A DNA stretch of 64,000 nucleotides from contig NZ_JIBU02000020.1 of NCBI RefSeq assembly GCF_000633595.2, positions 1-64,000 on the forward strand, read 5' to 3'. The notes under the pieces were generated by a model. The model was given only the letters and a program-made list of their open reading frames with translations. It did no database searches and was not told the DNA's origin. Position 1 is the stretch's first letter, and each line of letters opens with the position of its first letter. Both the position numbers and the translations under genes were made by a program. The DNA is from Clostridium drakei. GTDB lineage: Bacteria > Bacillota > Clostridia > Clostridiales > Clostridiaceae. Below, piece by piece: positions 7,903 to 15,395 of this stretch.

Positions 7903-9481
7903 TTTTATTCTTTTCCTCCTTACAATTAAAAAACTTATTCAGACTATCTCTTACTTCTTCATCAGTCCCATCTATAAAAATGCAGTCATCACATCTATAA
8001 TCAATATTTTTATGAATAATATAATTTTTATATAGAGTGTCTTTATCTGCTGTAGTTATATCATCTACAATTCCAAAAACTTCCTTTGTTTTTTTTTCAC
8101 ATGGTCTATTATTACGCCTAAATTGAGCATTAAATACAACCGTTAATCCTTTACTAATATTATTAATGTACTTATCACCATACTTATTTTTAAGATCTTG
8201 TAGAAACTTTCTCATATTGGTAGATATATTTCTATATTGGTATGGACAAACCTTATAAATGTATTTTATTAAATCCTTTATATATATATTTTCAATTGAA
8301 TTGTTAAATTCTAGAAAACTTATATCTTCTATTTTTTTATTTTCATATACAGCAATAATTGTTAAATGGTATATTATTTTTTGTATAATGTCATTTTCAA
8401 AAGCCTCTGATTCTAATGTATATGTTTCTATAAAAATTTTATAAAAACTTTTATCAGTTAGTTTCTTTAAAAATTCTTGCTTAATTAAATTATGTTTATC
8501 AATTAATTCTTCTTTTTTACTTAATTCATTATCATTAACTAACTTATTAAAAAATGTTTCATCAATATCAATTTGTTCTATTATATTTTGTATTTCCTTT
8601 TTACAAATCCATTGTAATTTTTCTTCTTTATATGTATCAATACACTTCATCAATTCTTTTGTAGAAAATTTTTTCATATCATCAAATTTAGGATTCTCAT
8701 TCAAATCAGAATTTTCAGCAATTATTCCAAAAAATTTATCTATAATTAAATTTTGTATTTTTTCATAATCACTCTCTTCTATATATTTTTTTTGCTTATC
8801 ACATATACTTTTTAAATTTAATTTAATCTCTTTCTTTAATCTTGATATTGAATCTAATTTACTCCTATCATTTCCAAAATTAAAAATTAATTTTTTTACA
8901 AAATCATCTAATGTTACTTTTTCATCAACATAAGCATACTCTTTATAAATTTCCAATTTAAAATTATCATTATAGAATATAGTTTCTTCTAAGTTCTCTA
9001 TGTAATATGACTCCTTTTTATCCTCTTTTAAACGGCTCTTTTCATCTTTCTTATACTTTTCATAATTATCACTATATGGTTTAACACTATTTTTACAATG
9101 TCTCATAATACATTTCATCACATAACATTTTTTTTCTTCTATACCTAAACTTCCACTATTCCACTTTAAAAAAAACTCAATATAATCTTTAGTAGGAGAT
9201 ACATTGGTTGATAATATTAATTTTTCATCCATAGACGAATATCTATAAAAATTATATATTGTTTTTATAATATCCTTATCATATAAACCCATATTAGCTT
9301 TATGAAATTTAGCCTCTATTGATTGTTTTTTTTTTAAATAATTAACTACTCTTATATCAGCATCAGTTTCAATTCCAACTTCTTCTATCTCATTAATGTT
9401 ACATGTTAATTCTTTGCATGCCAATAAAATTTGATAATAATATCCAGCTATAGATCCACTCACATTAGTTGATTTGCACAT
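7883..9481 (-). CDS. Cap4/DUF4297-like nuclease subunit of a Lamassu (ABC-3C) defence system, LmuA-like
   Basis: The 532-residue protein opens with SGSIAGYYYQILLACKEL, then EVGIETDADIRV and QSIEAKFHKANMG. That is the pattern of the DUF4297/Cap4 restriction-endonuclease fold: a YQ helix, acidic residues, and an ExK in the place of PD-(D/E)xK. Residues about 120-520 are Lys- and Glu-rich helical sequence that would bind the partner ATPase; two CxxC-like cysteines occur near the end (YRCDDC). It is the first gene of the operon, with a GGAGG site 7 bases before the ATG. By homology to Lamassu and Cap4 systems it would cut DNA when the ATPase senses phage or plasmid DNA. Family membership is a reading of motifs without a profile search. 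Confidence 0.68.
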   Translation of the reverse strand: MCKSTNVSGSIAGYYYQILLACKELTCNINEIEEVGIETDADIRVVNYLKKKQSIEAKFHKANMGLYDKDIIKTIYNFYRYSSMDEKLILSTNVSPTKDYIEFFLKWNSGSLGIEEKKCYVMKCIMRHCKNSVKPYSDNYEKYKKDEKSRLKEDKKESYYIENLEETIFYNDNFKLEIYKEYAYVDEKVTLDDFVKKLIFNFGNDRSKLDSISRLKKEIKLNLKSICDKQKKYIEESDYEKIQNLIIDKFFGIIAENSDLNENPKFDDMKKFSTKELMKCIDTYKEEKLQWICKKEIQNIIEQIDIDETFFNKLVNDNELSKKEELIDKHNLIKQEFLKKLTDKSFYKIFIETYTLESEAFENDIIQKIIYHLTIIAVYENKKIEDISFLEFNNSIENIYIKDLIKYIYKVCPYQYRNISTNMRKFLQDLKNKYGDKYINNISKGLTVVFNAQFRRNNRPCEKKTKEVFGIVDDITTADKDTLYKNYIIHKNIDYRCDDCIFIDGTDEEVRDSLNKFFNCKEEKNKNGVYSE

Positions 9482-9600
9482 TTAAACTTCCTCCATAATA
9501 TTTCCATATGTAACTTGTATTGTTATATATTTAGCAAATAAACATATTCAACATACAAATACAAATTCCTCTTAATAAAATCAAATTAATACATATAAAA

Positions 9601-9731
9601 GTAAACTATTCTTCAATGCTCCAGCATTAATAATTGTTACAGCTAATTCACTTGTAGATGGTGCCTTGGCTTCTTCAAATATGGAATTAATGACTAACGC
9701 TTTAGGGCTTGCAACCTTCTTCAGCGGATTC
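9601..9731 (+). pseudogene. Diverged fragment of the ferredoxin-nitroreductase gene
   Basis: About 130 bases match 3522-3650 at roughly 90 per cent identity by eye. Most differences are at third codon positions, so the copy evolved under selection before it was broken. It encodes only the block from KLFFNAPALIIV to TFFSGF, then runs into unrelated sequence ending in two palindromes. It marks the right boundary of the defence operon. Confidence 0.75.
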
Positions 9732-9759
9732 TTAGAAGCAAGCTCAGCCAAGGCTTCGC

Positions 9760-9801
9760 AACGACCCCCGGGGGTCGTTAACAAATTATTAATAATTTGT
9801 T
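9760..9801. repeat. Two adjacent perfect palindromes
   Basis: A 20-base GC-rich palindrome (9760-9779, core GACCCCCGGGGGTC) directly abuts a 22-base AT-rich palindrome (9780-9801, arms AACAAATTA / TAATTTGTT). They end four bases before the thermonuclease stop codon region and could serve as its terminator. The GC-rich one recalls the palindrome at 1514-1538. Confidence 0.65.
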
Positions 9802-9804
9802 TTG

Positions 9805-10691
9805 CTATTGAGGTGGATTACAAACACTACAAGGTTCATATCCTTGTGCCTTAGCATCACTTAAACTTATAGCAGATTGACTCTTTCTTAAATACTTACA
9901 ACCTGCAGCATGATATTTTTTCCCTGTTCTAGTTATATAAACAGTAGCAGTTTGATTATTACTTTGAGTTGTTTGTTGTGCTGAAGCCTGTTGAACTGCA
10001 GCACTACTATTATTTGAAGAACTACTTGCATTGCTTGTACTACTGCTGCTAGTTGATGTATTTGGTGCTGCTATTCCATCACCTTTGGTAGTTCCATTAG
10101 AATTTATAGCCCAAAGACCTCTACTATTTTGTCTAGCCTCTGCAGCAAACTTTTTAAAGTAATCAGCATATTTTACATCTGGTGGATAGGTAGATTGCTC
10201 TGCATACCCATTTAATGCTAAAACGGAATTGAACATTTTAGTTCTAATTTCATTTTCGTTTATTTCTTTTGGCTGCTCTAACCAAACATATCTTAAAAGT
10301 CTTCCATACTGATCAGTATCACTTGTATCTTTCTCAAGATATACTGTCTTTCCTAAAAGTTGAGATTTTGTGTAGTTAGAAGCTTCCTCTCCATATTGCT
10401 CATGTTTTGTTGTACTTTCTGGAGTATTAACGCCTATAAATCTAACCTTTGTTTCAGTACCATCCTCTAGCTTTACATAAACAGTATCTCCATCAACATG
10501 CTTGGTCACTACTACTTTGTCTAATTTTATAGGTGATTTAGTTTCTTCCTGTTTTTGCGTTGCTGCTACAGCATTCTGTTGAGCACCTGAATTACTTGAG
10601 CTGCTTGAATCAGAACACCCTACCCCTGTGAACAAAAAACAATTGTAATAAGTCTAATTAAATATTTGTTTATATTTTTTTTCAAATTCAT
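9805..10691 (-). pseudogene. Lipoprotein thermonuclease (SNase family), frameshifted in its signal peptide
   Basis: The body encodes a staphylococcal-nuclease domain (VDGDTVYVKL, VRFIGVNTPES, YGEEA, DQYGRLLRYVW, NGYAE) with the expected acidic and Arg residues. A Ser/Thr/Gln linker and a C-terminal Cys/His module (YHAAGCKYL and CSVCNPP) follow. The true start should be the ATG at 10691, behind a GGGGGA site. That frame gives MNLKKNINKYLIRLITIVF and then hits a stop. One missing T in a six-T run (complement of 10634-10639) separates it from the frame encoding the lipobox GVGC and the nuclease. With seven T's the gene would read through as a normal lipoprotein. The cause could be a real mutation, slippage-based phase variation or a sequencing error. 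Without correction, only a weak TTG start at 10635 is left and no export signal. Confidence 0.8.
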
Positions 10692-10946
10692 ATTTGTCCC
10701 CCTTTTCACCTTATATTACACCCTAATTATATAATGTTTTTACTTTATTTTCAATTTTTTACTTATTAATATAGAAAACTCAGATTTTCGACATGCAAAC
10801 ACACGTTTGATGAAATTAACTTATTAAATTTCTAATAAATGGAGGTAGTTATTTATGAAAGTAGCTATAAATTGCTAAACTACATAAAATCTCTGTCTCC
10901 TTTTCAAAAACTCAACCTATATATTAAGTGAAAGGAGATGATAAGC

Positions 10947-11171
10947 ATGGCTGCAAAAGCAACAAAGCTTGAAACTGCAATGATTCTTAAGTACAAGGAT
11001 GGTGTAGACAAAAATGGAAAGGATGTAATCAAAAAACAAAGTTTTTCAAAGGTGAAAACTTCAGCAGCAGACCAGGATATTTTTGATGTAGCAAAGGAAT
11101 TTGAAAAGCTGCTTGGAAAAACTTTAAACGAACTTGTAAGAGAAGACCAGAGTGGAATAACCAACGCTTAA
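10947..11171 (+). CDS. DUF1659 family small protein
   Basis: The 74-residue protein is cytoplasmic with no membrane segment or signal. It matches the DUF1659 pattern: an N-terminal TKLETAMILKYKDGVD.NGK block and a C-terminal LGKTLNELVREDQS block. The ATG at 10947 is chosen because AAAGGAG lies 9 bases upstream; the ATG at 10938 touches the site. The function is unknown. In clostridia these genes occur with a DUF2922 gene and a YvrJ gene, exactly as here. Confidence 0.8.
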   Translation: MAAKATKLETAMILKYKDGVDKNGKDVIKKQSFSKVKTSAADQDIFDVAKEFEKLLGKTLNELVREDQSGITNA

Positions 11172-11231
11172 ACTACAAAAATTAAACACTCAACTATTCC
11201 AAAATAATAAAAAGACTAAGGGGGTATTAAT

Positions 11232-11450
11232 ATGGCAAAATCATTATCTATGACTTTTTTAAATGAGGAAGGCAAAAAATCTTCCATAACCTTAAATAAT
11301 GTTAAAGAAGATGTCACTGAAGCTGAGGTTAAAGCAGCTATGGATGTAATATTAGCTAAAAACATATTTACATCCGGTGGTTTGGATTTAAAATCAAAGG
11401 ATTCAGCCCACATAGTAGAAAGAAATAGTTCCAGCCTAGCAGTAAAATAG
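11232..11450 (+). CDS. DUF2922 family small protein
   Basis: The 72-residue protein carries the DUF2922 signature: SLSMTFLNEEGKKSSITLNNVKEDVTEAEVKAAMDVILAKNIF. It is soluble, follows the DUF1659 gene by 60 bases with its own GGGGG site, and is closed by a strong terminator at 11481-11519. The function is unknown. The constant pairing with DUF1659 suggests one complex or a shared role. Confidence 0.8.
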   Translation: MAKSLSMTFLNEEGKKSSITLNNVKEDVTEAEVKAAMDVILAKNIFTSGGLDLKSKDSAHIVERNSSSLAVK

Positions 11451-11480
11451 ACAAAATTTCAAATTTATAACTAACAAAGG

Positions 11481-11519
11481 AGCTGTCTTAAAGCTCATAA
11501 GTAAGCATTTAAGACAGCT
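11481..11519 (+). terminator. Rho-independent terminator after the DUF1659/DUF2922 pair
   Basis: 12-base perfect arms (AGCTGTCTTAAA / TTTAAGACAGCT) with a 15-base loop, followed by a pyrimidine-rich run. Confidence 0.7.
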
Positions 11520-11593
11520 TCTTCTCTACTTTATCATTTAAATTTTGAAAATGCTTCACTAAATGGATTTATACTAACTTGGAGGTTTTTAAC

Positions 11594-11767
11594 ATGGACA
11601 TGAATCTTGTAAATTTAATAGGCAACGTAGGCTTTCCCATTGCGGTATCTGCTTACCTCTTAGTAAGAATTGAAAGCAAAATGGAAAACTTAACTTGCAG
11701 CATAAATAATTTATCCAATGCTATAAACCAAATGATAAGAAATGAAAAAAAATCAAATGATCCCTGA
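11594..11767 (+). CDS. YvrJ family small membrane protein
   Basis: 57 residues: a single membrane helix (LVNLIGNVGFPIAVSAYLLVRI) followed by a short charged amphipathic tail (ESKMENLTCSINNLSNAINQMI). This is the layout of YvrJ and is also similar to BhlA/UviB holin-like proteins. The ATG at 11594 has GGAGG 8 bases upstream. In Bacillus, YvrJ lies near the YvrI/YvrHa sigma system, and here two sigma-like genes follow, which supports a link between the membrane peptide and the sigma factors. A holin-like role is only a possibility. Confidence 0.75.
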   Translation: MDMNLVNLIGNVGFPIAVSAYLLVRIESKMENLTCSINNLSNAINQMIRNEKKSNDP

Positions 11768-11785
11768 TGTAAAATAATCAACTTC

Positions 11786-11824
11786 AAAAAATTCTGATTG
11801 AAAATAAATCAATCAGAATTTTTT
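11786..11824 (+). terminator. Rho-independent terminator after yvrJ-like gene
   Basis: AAATTCTGATTGA / TCAATCAGAATTT stem with a 7-base loop and a following run of T's. Confidence 0.7.
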
Positions 11825-12041
11825 TTGAAATATTTTTCTCATAATTTTACCTATATAGAAGAAATTCAACACTAAAAACAGTTATATTTCTTTCTTAATT
11901 TCAAATAATCCTCATATAATGCCAACTTTTCAGCATATTGTAGAAAAAAGCTGTAAAAATAAGTAAAATAGGTATGCAACATTTTATTCACAAATTGGAA
12001 ATAAGCTATTGAAGGGTAAAAAAAGAAAGAGAGGTAATAAT

Positions 12042-12686
12042 ATGCTTACTTACGAAACTGATTTTGAAAACTTTTTAAAAAGATTAAGGTCCAAAGACGA
12101 TGAAGCCTTTAAAAAGCTGTTCAAATACTGTGAAGGCTTCATTATAAAAAAATACCATGAAAAGATTGGTAAAGCTTATGGGAACCAATATTGGCATGAT
12201 TATGAAAGCGAAGTATTTACGTCAATTTTTAAAGCAACTTTGAATTTTAATGGAAACAATAAAAGTAACTATAAAAGTTATATATATGAAACTATATTAA
12301 ATTGTTTAAGAAAAACCATTAGAAATAACTGTGACTCTCAAATTATAATTAAATATTTAGATGACGAAAACGATTTAGCCTATGTAGAAAAAAATTTTAT
12401 CTATAAAGAAGATAGTGCTTTAAATGAATTTTTATTTAATAAAGATTTAATGGATTATTTAAATCGTAAGCTAAAACCTTCAGAAATTGAGTTGTTTATA
12501 TGTGTTTTTTATAAAAAGGAAGAACTAAAATATTTTGCTGAAACTCATAACATAAATTATTCCACTGTAAGATCCACATTTTTCAGAATGCGTAAAAAAA
12601 TAGAGTACAAAAAAATTAAATCCTTATTAGAATTGAAACATAGTTTGTTCTTATTTGTAGCCTGTATTATTGGGGGGTGCTTATAA
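12042..12686 (+). CDS. Sigma-70-like factor with hydrophobic C-terminal tail
   Basis: The ATG at 12042 has a GAGAGG site. The 214-residue protein has a region-2-like N-terminal half (FENFLKRLRSKDDEAFKKLFKYCEGFI, with FTSIFKATLNFN) and a region-4-like helix-turn-helix (LKPSEIELFICVFYKKEELKYFAETHNINYSTVRSTFFRMRKKIE). The spacing recalls small clostridial sigma factors of the YvrI, TcdR or UviA kind. The last 15 residues are strongly hydrophobic (HSLFLFVACIIGGCL), which is unusual for a sigma factor. They may anchor it to the membrane or reflect read-through caused by drift. The gene overlaps the next by 10 bases. The target promoters are unknown. Confidence 0.7.
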   Translation: MLTYETDFENFLKRLRSKDDEAFKKLFKYCEGFIIKKYHEKIGKAYGNQYWHDYESEVFTSIFKATLNFNGNNKSNYKSYIYETILNCLRKTIRNNCDSQIIIKYLDDENDLAYVEKNFIYKEDSALNEFLFNKDLMDYLNRKLKPSEIELFICVFYKKEELKYFAETHNINYSTVRSTFFRMRKKIEYKKIKSLLELKHSLFLFVACIIGGCL

Positions 12687-13270
12687 TATTACAGCTTCTA
12701 GATTTAGTAAAAAAGGCCCAAAATGGAGATAAAGCATCTCTTCAAGCCATAATCAAAAACTTTGAAGGCTTTATGTATAAAACTGCTAGTTCTATTTACA
12801 TAAATGGGTACGAAATAGAAGATCTAATACAAATAGAAGCTATAGCTTTAATTAATGCTGTATTTAAATATAACTGTGAATATAAAAATGCTTTCACAAC
12901 CTACGCGGCTACTGCTATTAAAAATGCTGCAAACAATGAACTTAGAAGTTATTTAAATAAGAAAAATGGAGAAAAATTTGAATTTAGCTTAAATAATACT
13001 ATAGATGAAGACACTGAATTCATGGACATGCTTCTTAGTGCTGATAATGTGGAAGAGGATATTTTACTAAAAGAAGAGGTAAAAACTTTAAGAAAAGCTT
13101 TAAAAAGTCTGCCTGACAACTTTAGAGAAATTATATGCTGGCACTATTTTAAGGAAAAATCTTTAAAGGAATATGCAGAGCTTAAAAATATAAAATATTC
13201 AGCTGCAAAGAAAAGACATGCAAGAGCACTGGAGAAACTAAAACAAATAGTTTATAGCTTCTCTAGTTAA
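12677..13270 (+). CDS. RNA polymerase sigma-70 family factor
   Basis: The 197-residue protein has a clear region 2 (GYEIEDLIQIEAIALINAVFKYNCEYKNAFTTYA.TAIKNAANNELR). It has a region 4 with helix-turn-helix (LRKALKSLPDNFREIICWHYFKEKSLKEYAELKNIKYSAAKKRHARALEKLK). It starts at a GTG directly behind a GGGGGG run, inside the end of the previous sigma-like gene, so the two are translationally coupled. A pair of interdependent sigma subunits, one supplying region 2 and the other region 4, is known for the Bacillus YvrI/YvrHa system; here both proteins appear to have both regions. The stop codon lies inside the left end of the palindromic repeat at 13265-13464. Confidence 0.78.
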   Translation: MLIILQLLDLVKKAQNGDKASLQAIIKNFEGFMYKTASSIYINGYEIEDLIQIEAIALINAVFKYNCEYKNAFTTYAATAIKNAANNELRSYLNKKNGEKFEFSLNNTIDEDTEFMDMLLSADNVEEDILLKEEVKTLRKALKSLPDNFREIICWHYFKEKSLKEYAELKNIKYSAAKKRHARALEKLKQIVYSFSS

Positions 13271-13464
13271 GAACTAATAGTGAAGAGTTAATAGTGAAGG
13301 ATGATTTTTAGCTGCCGCAAAAATCTTTAAATTTATATAAGTAAAAGCTCAGCAATGTTTTGCTTTAGCAAAACGATTCTTCAAAAACTTAATTAAAGAT
13401 TTTTTGTAGTGTAACGGAAAAAAATCCACATTAACTATTAATTCTTCCCTCTTACCTATTAACT
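13265..13464. repeat. 200-bp imperfect palindromic repeat (MITE-like)
   Basis: The left 60 bases (AGTTAAGAACTAATAGTGAA... to AAAATCTTTAA) are nearly the reverse complement of the right 60 (TTAAAGATTTTTT... to CTATTAACT). An inner hairpin lies around ATGTTTTGCTTTAGCAAAACGAT. The unit is non-coding and begins at the last codons of the sigma gene. It has the size and shape of a miniature inverted-repeat element; it could also form a long RNA hairpin and end transcription. Copy number elsewhere cannot be judged from this window. Confidence 0.6.
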
Positions 13465-13503
13465 AAAAATACAAACTATATAAATAAAGGATTGGTGTTA
13501 ATT

Positions 13504-14607
13504 ATGAAAAAAGTACTTTTGGAAAATGAAATCACTATGGTCTTTCAACCTAAACTTGCAGAGATTTTTGGAATTACAGAAAGTATAATACTCCAGCAAA
13601 TCCACTACTGGCTTTTAAAAAGCAATCACATAATAAATGGCACACCTTGGATTTATAACAGCTATGAAGCCTGGCACAATCAAATAAGCTTTTTATGTAA
13701 GAGAACCATAATAAGAGCTATAAAAAAGCTTGAAACTGCAGGAATTGTTCTAAGCTCTAATTTCAATAAATCAAAAATGGACAAGACTAAATGGTACACC
13801 ATAGATTATGAAAAACTTGAAAGCTTATGTGATTCTTTTGAAGATGGTACTAATTCAACAATTGACACTAAAAGAAGGCCAGGTGAAAATTCATCTGAAA
13901 CTTCTGAAGATGATAAAAAACTAGAAGCTCCTGATAACTTAGAAGCAAATGAAATTTCTATGGATCAAAATATTTATTACAACAATGATAAAACTTATGA
14001 AAATTTAGATGATGTAAATAAGTCCAGCAATAAGTACCTTTCTCATTCTTCCATTGAGTCAAAAAGTCAAATGGATAATGCCTATTTTAATAAAGCAATA
14101 CCAAAGATTACTACAGAGACTTACTTAAAAAAAGAAGAAGAAGAGTTCACCGATGTTGTAAGTTTTTACAGTGACAATATAAGCTGTGCTAGTCCTTATG
14201 AAATCGACCTGCTAAAAAATTTTATGGAGGACTTTAATTCCAAGGACTTAATTATTCTTGGCATAAAGCAGGCATTAAAAAGCAATGCCAAAAATTTGAG
14301 ATATATTGAAAAAGTGCTTTACAGCTGGAAAAATAAAGGTTTAAAAGATGAAAATGAAGTTATAAATTATTTAAATAATTATAAAAAACATAAGAGTTAT
14401 TACGGTTTTCATAACTTTAAAACTAACAGTGATTTTCTTGATGATTATAAAAAGCTGCAAGGAGGGGAAAGCTTTGGAAGAACATGGGGAAACTATGAAA
14501 AGAGTTGGGGATATAATTCAGAGACTGAGGAAAAAGAATTTGGAAAATATGAAAGAGAGGACGAAACAACAGAATTGTATCAAGGAGACATGGAAGGACT
14601 CATCTGA
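13504..14607 (+). CDS. DnaD-domain replication protein
   Basis: The 367-residue protein opens with a winged-helix domain (EITMVFQPKLAEIFGITESIILQQIHYWL, then WIYNSYEAWHNQISFLCKRTIIRAIKKLETAGIV), as in phage replisome organisers. A polar low-complexity linker covers about residues 120-210. The C-terminal DnaB_2/DnaD-type domain (FVSFYSDNISCASPYEIDLLKNFMED to VLYSWKNKGL) is near residues 215-285. It precedes and overlaps a DnaC-like ATPase gene, the usual phage or plasmid pairing for loading the replicative helicase. Start choice is uncertain among ATG 13504, GTG 13495 and TTG 13492, with AAAGG at 13486-13490. Confidence 0.78.
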   Translation: MKKVLLENEITMVFQPKLAEIFGITESIILQQIHYWLLKSNHIINGTPWIYNSYEAWHNQISFLCKRTIIRAIKKLETAGIVLSSNFNKSKMDKTKWYTIDYEKLESLCDSFEDGTNSTIDTKRRPGENSSETSEDDKKLEAPDNLEANEISMDQNIYYNNDKTYENLDDVNKSSNKYLSHSSIESKSQMDNAYFNKAIPKITTETYLKKEEEEFTDVVSFYSDNISCASPYEIDLLKNFMEDFNSKDLIILGIKQALKSNAKNLRYIEKVLYSWKNKGLKDENEVINYLNNYKKHKSYYGFHNFKTNSDFLDDYKKLQGGESFGRTWGNYEKSWGYNSETEEKEFGKYEREDETTELYQGDMEGLI

Positions 14608-15298
14608 AGTTGACGCTTTAGAAAACTGCCCTATTTGTGGTGGAAAAGGATATATTATAAAACACTCTCCTGATGCTCAAGATACCATCGCCTTTTGCAA
14701 ATGCAGAGAAATGGATAAGCTTAAGAGAATGTGGAGTTTTTCAGGCATAGAAACTCAAAAAAATAAACTTACTTTTAAAAACTACAATGCTTATAATGAA
14801 GTTACTGAAGAAGCAAAAAATACTGCTATCAAATACTTTAGAAGCTTTAAACAAATAAGAAATACTAGAAAAAACAGCATAGCTTTTTTAGGACAAGTTG
14901 GCAGCGGGAAGTCACACCTGAGCATAGCCATAGGTTTAAATCTTCTATCAAAGGGCATTCCCGTAATTTACATGTCCTATAGAGAACAAATATTAAAATT
15001 AAAACAAAATATTTTAGATGAAGAATACTATGAAGCTTGCACACGAAAGTTCAAAACAGCACAGGTTTTAATAATAGATGATCTCTATAAAGGCAAGCTT
15101 ACTGAATCAGACATAAATATAACCTTTGAAATAATAAATTATAGATACATGAAGAATTTGCCTATAATAATCTCTTCTGAATTTACTATAGAAAAACTTT
15201 TATCTTTTGATGAAAGCATAGGCAGCAGGATTTTGGAAATGTGCAAAAATTTTACTGTAGAAATTCGTGGCAAGGAAAATAATTATAGATTGAAATAA
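14474..15298 (+). CDS. DnaC-like helicase loader ATPase
   Basis: The 274-residue protein has an N-terminal zinc finger (CPICGGKGY and FCKCRE) followed by an AAA+ domain. Walker A is GQVGSGKSH, Walker B is VLIIDDLYK, sensor-1 is PIIISSEFT and the arginine region is SIGSRILEM. That is the domain order of DnaC/DnaI-type loaders. The TTG at 14474 is chosen because GGAGGGG lies 7 bases upstream; it starts 134 bases inside the DnaD-type gene in another frame. The product would load the replicative helicase on a site recognised by the DnaD-type protein. The chromosome needs its own DnaI elsewhere, so this copy probably came with a phage or plasmid. Confidence 0.8.
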   Translation: MEEHGETMKRVGDIIQRLRKKNLENMKERTKQQNCIKETWKDSSEVDALENCPICGGKGYIIKHSPDAQDTIAFCKCREMDKLKRMWSFSGIETQKNKLTFKNYNAYNEVTEEAKNTAIKYFRSFKQIRNTRKNSIAFLGQVGSGKSHLSIAIGLNLLSKGIPVIYMSYREQILKLKQNILDEEYYEACTRKFKTAQVLIIDDLYKGKLTESDINITFEIINYRYMKNLPIIISSEFTIEKLLSFDESIGSRILEMCKNFTVEIRGKENNYRLK

Positions 15299-15332
15299 TT
15301 CTGTGCAATCTTATAATAATTAATTACTCACC

Positions 15333-15368
15333 TTTTTAGAGGACAATTGTCCTCTGTCCTCTGAAAAA
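15333..15368. terminator. Bidirectional terminator between dnaC-like and uppS genes
   Basis: TTTTTAGAGGAC and GTCCTCTGAAAAA form an outer stem. A 16-base perfect palindrome (15339-15354, core GGACAATTGTCC) offers an alternative stem. The T run and the A run serve both directions for convergent genes. Confidence 0.6.
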
Positions 15369-15395
15369 GTTGTGTCGCAGCTTATATTTACTAAA

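Noticed and set aside
10855-10878. GGAGG followed by a 7-codon frame (MKVAINC)
   Set aside because: Too short to support as a gene; it may be a remnant of an earlier start for the DUF1659 region.
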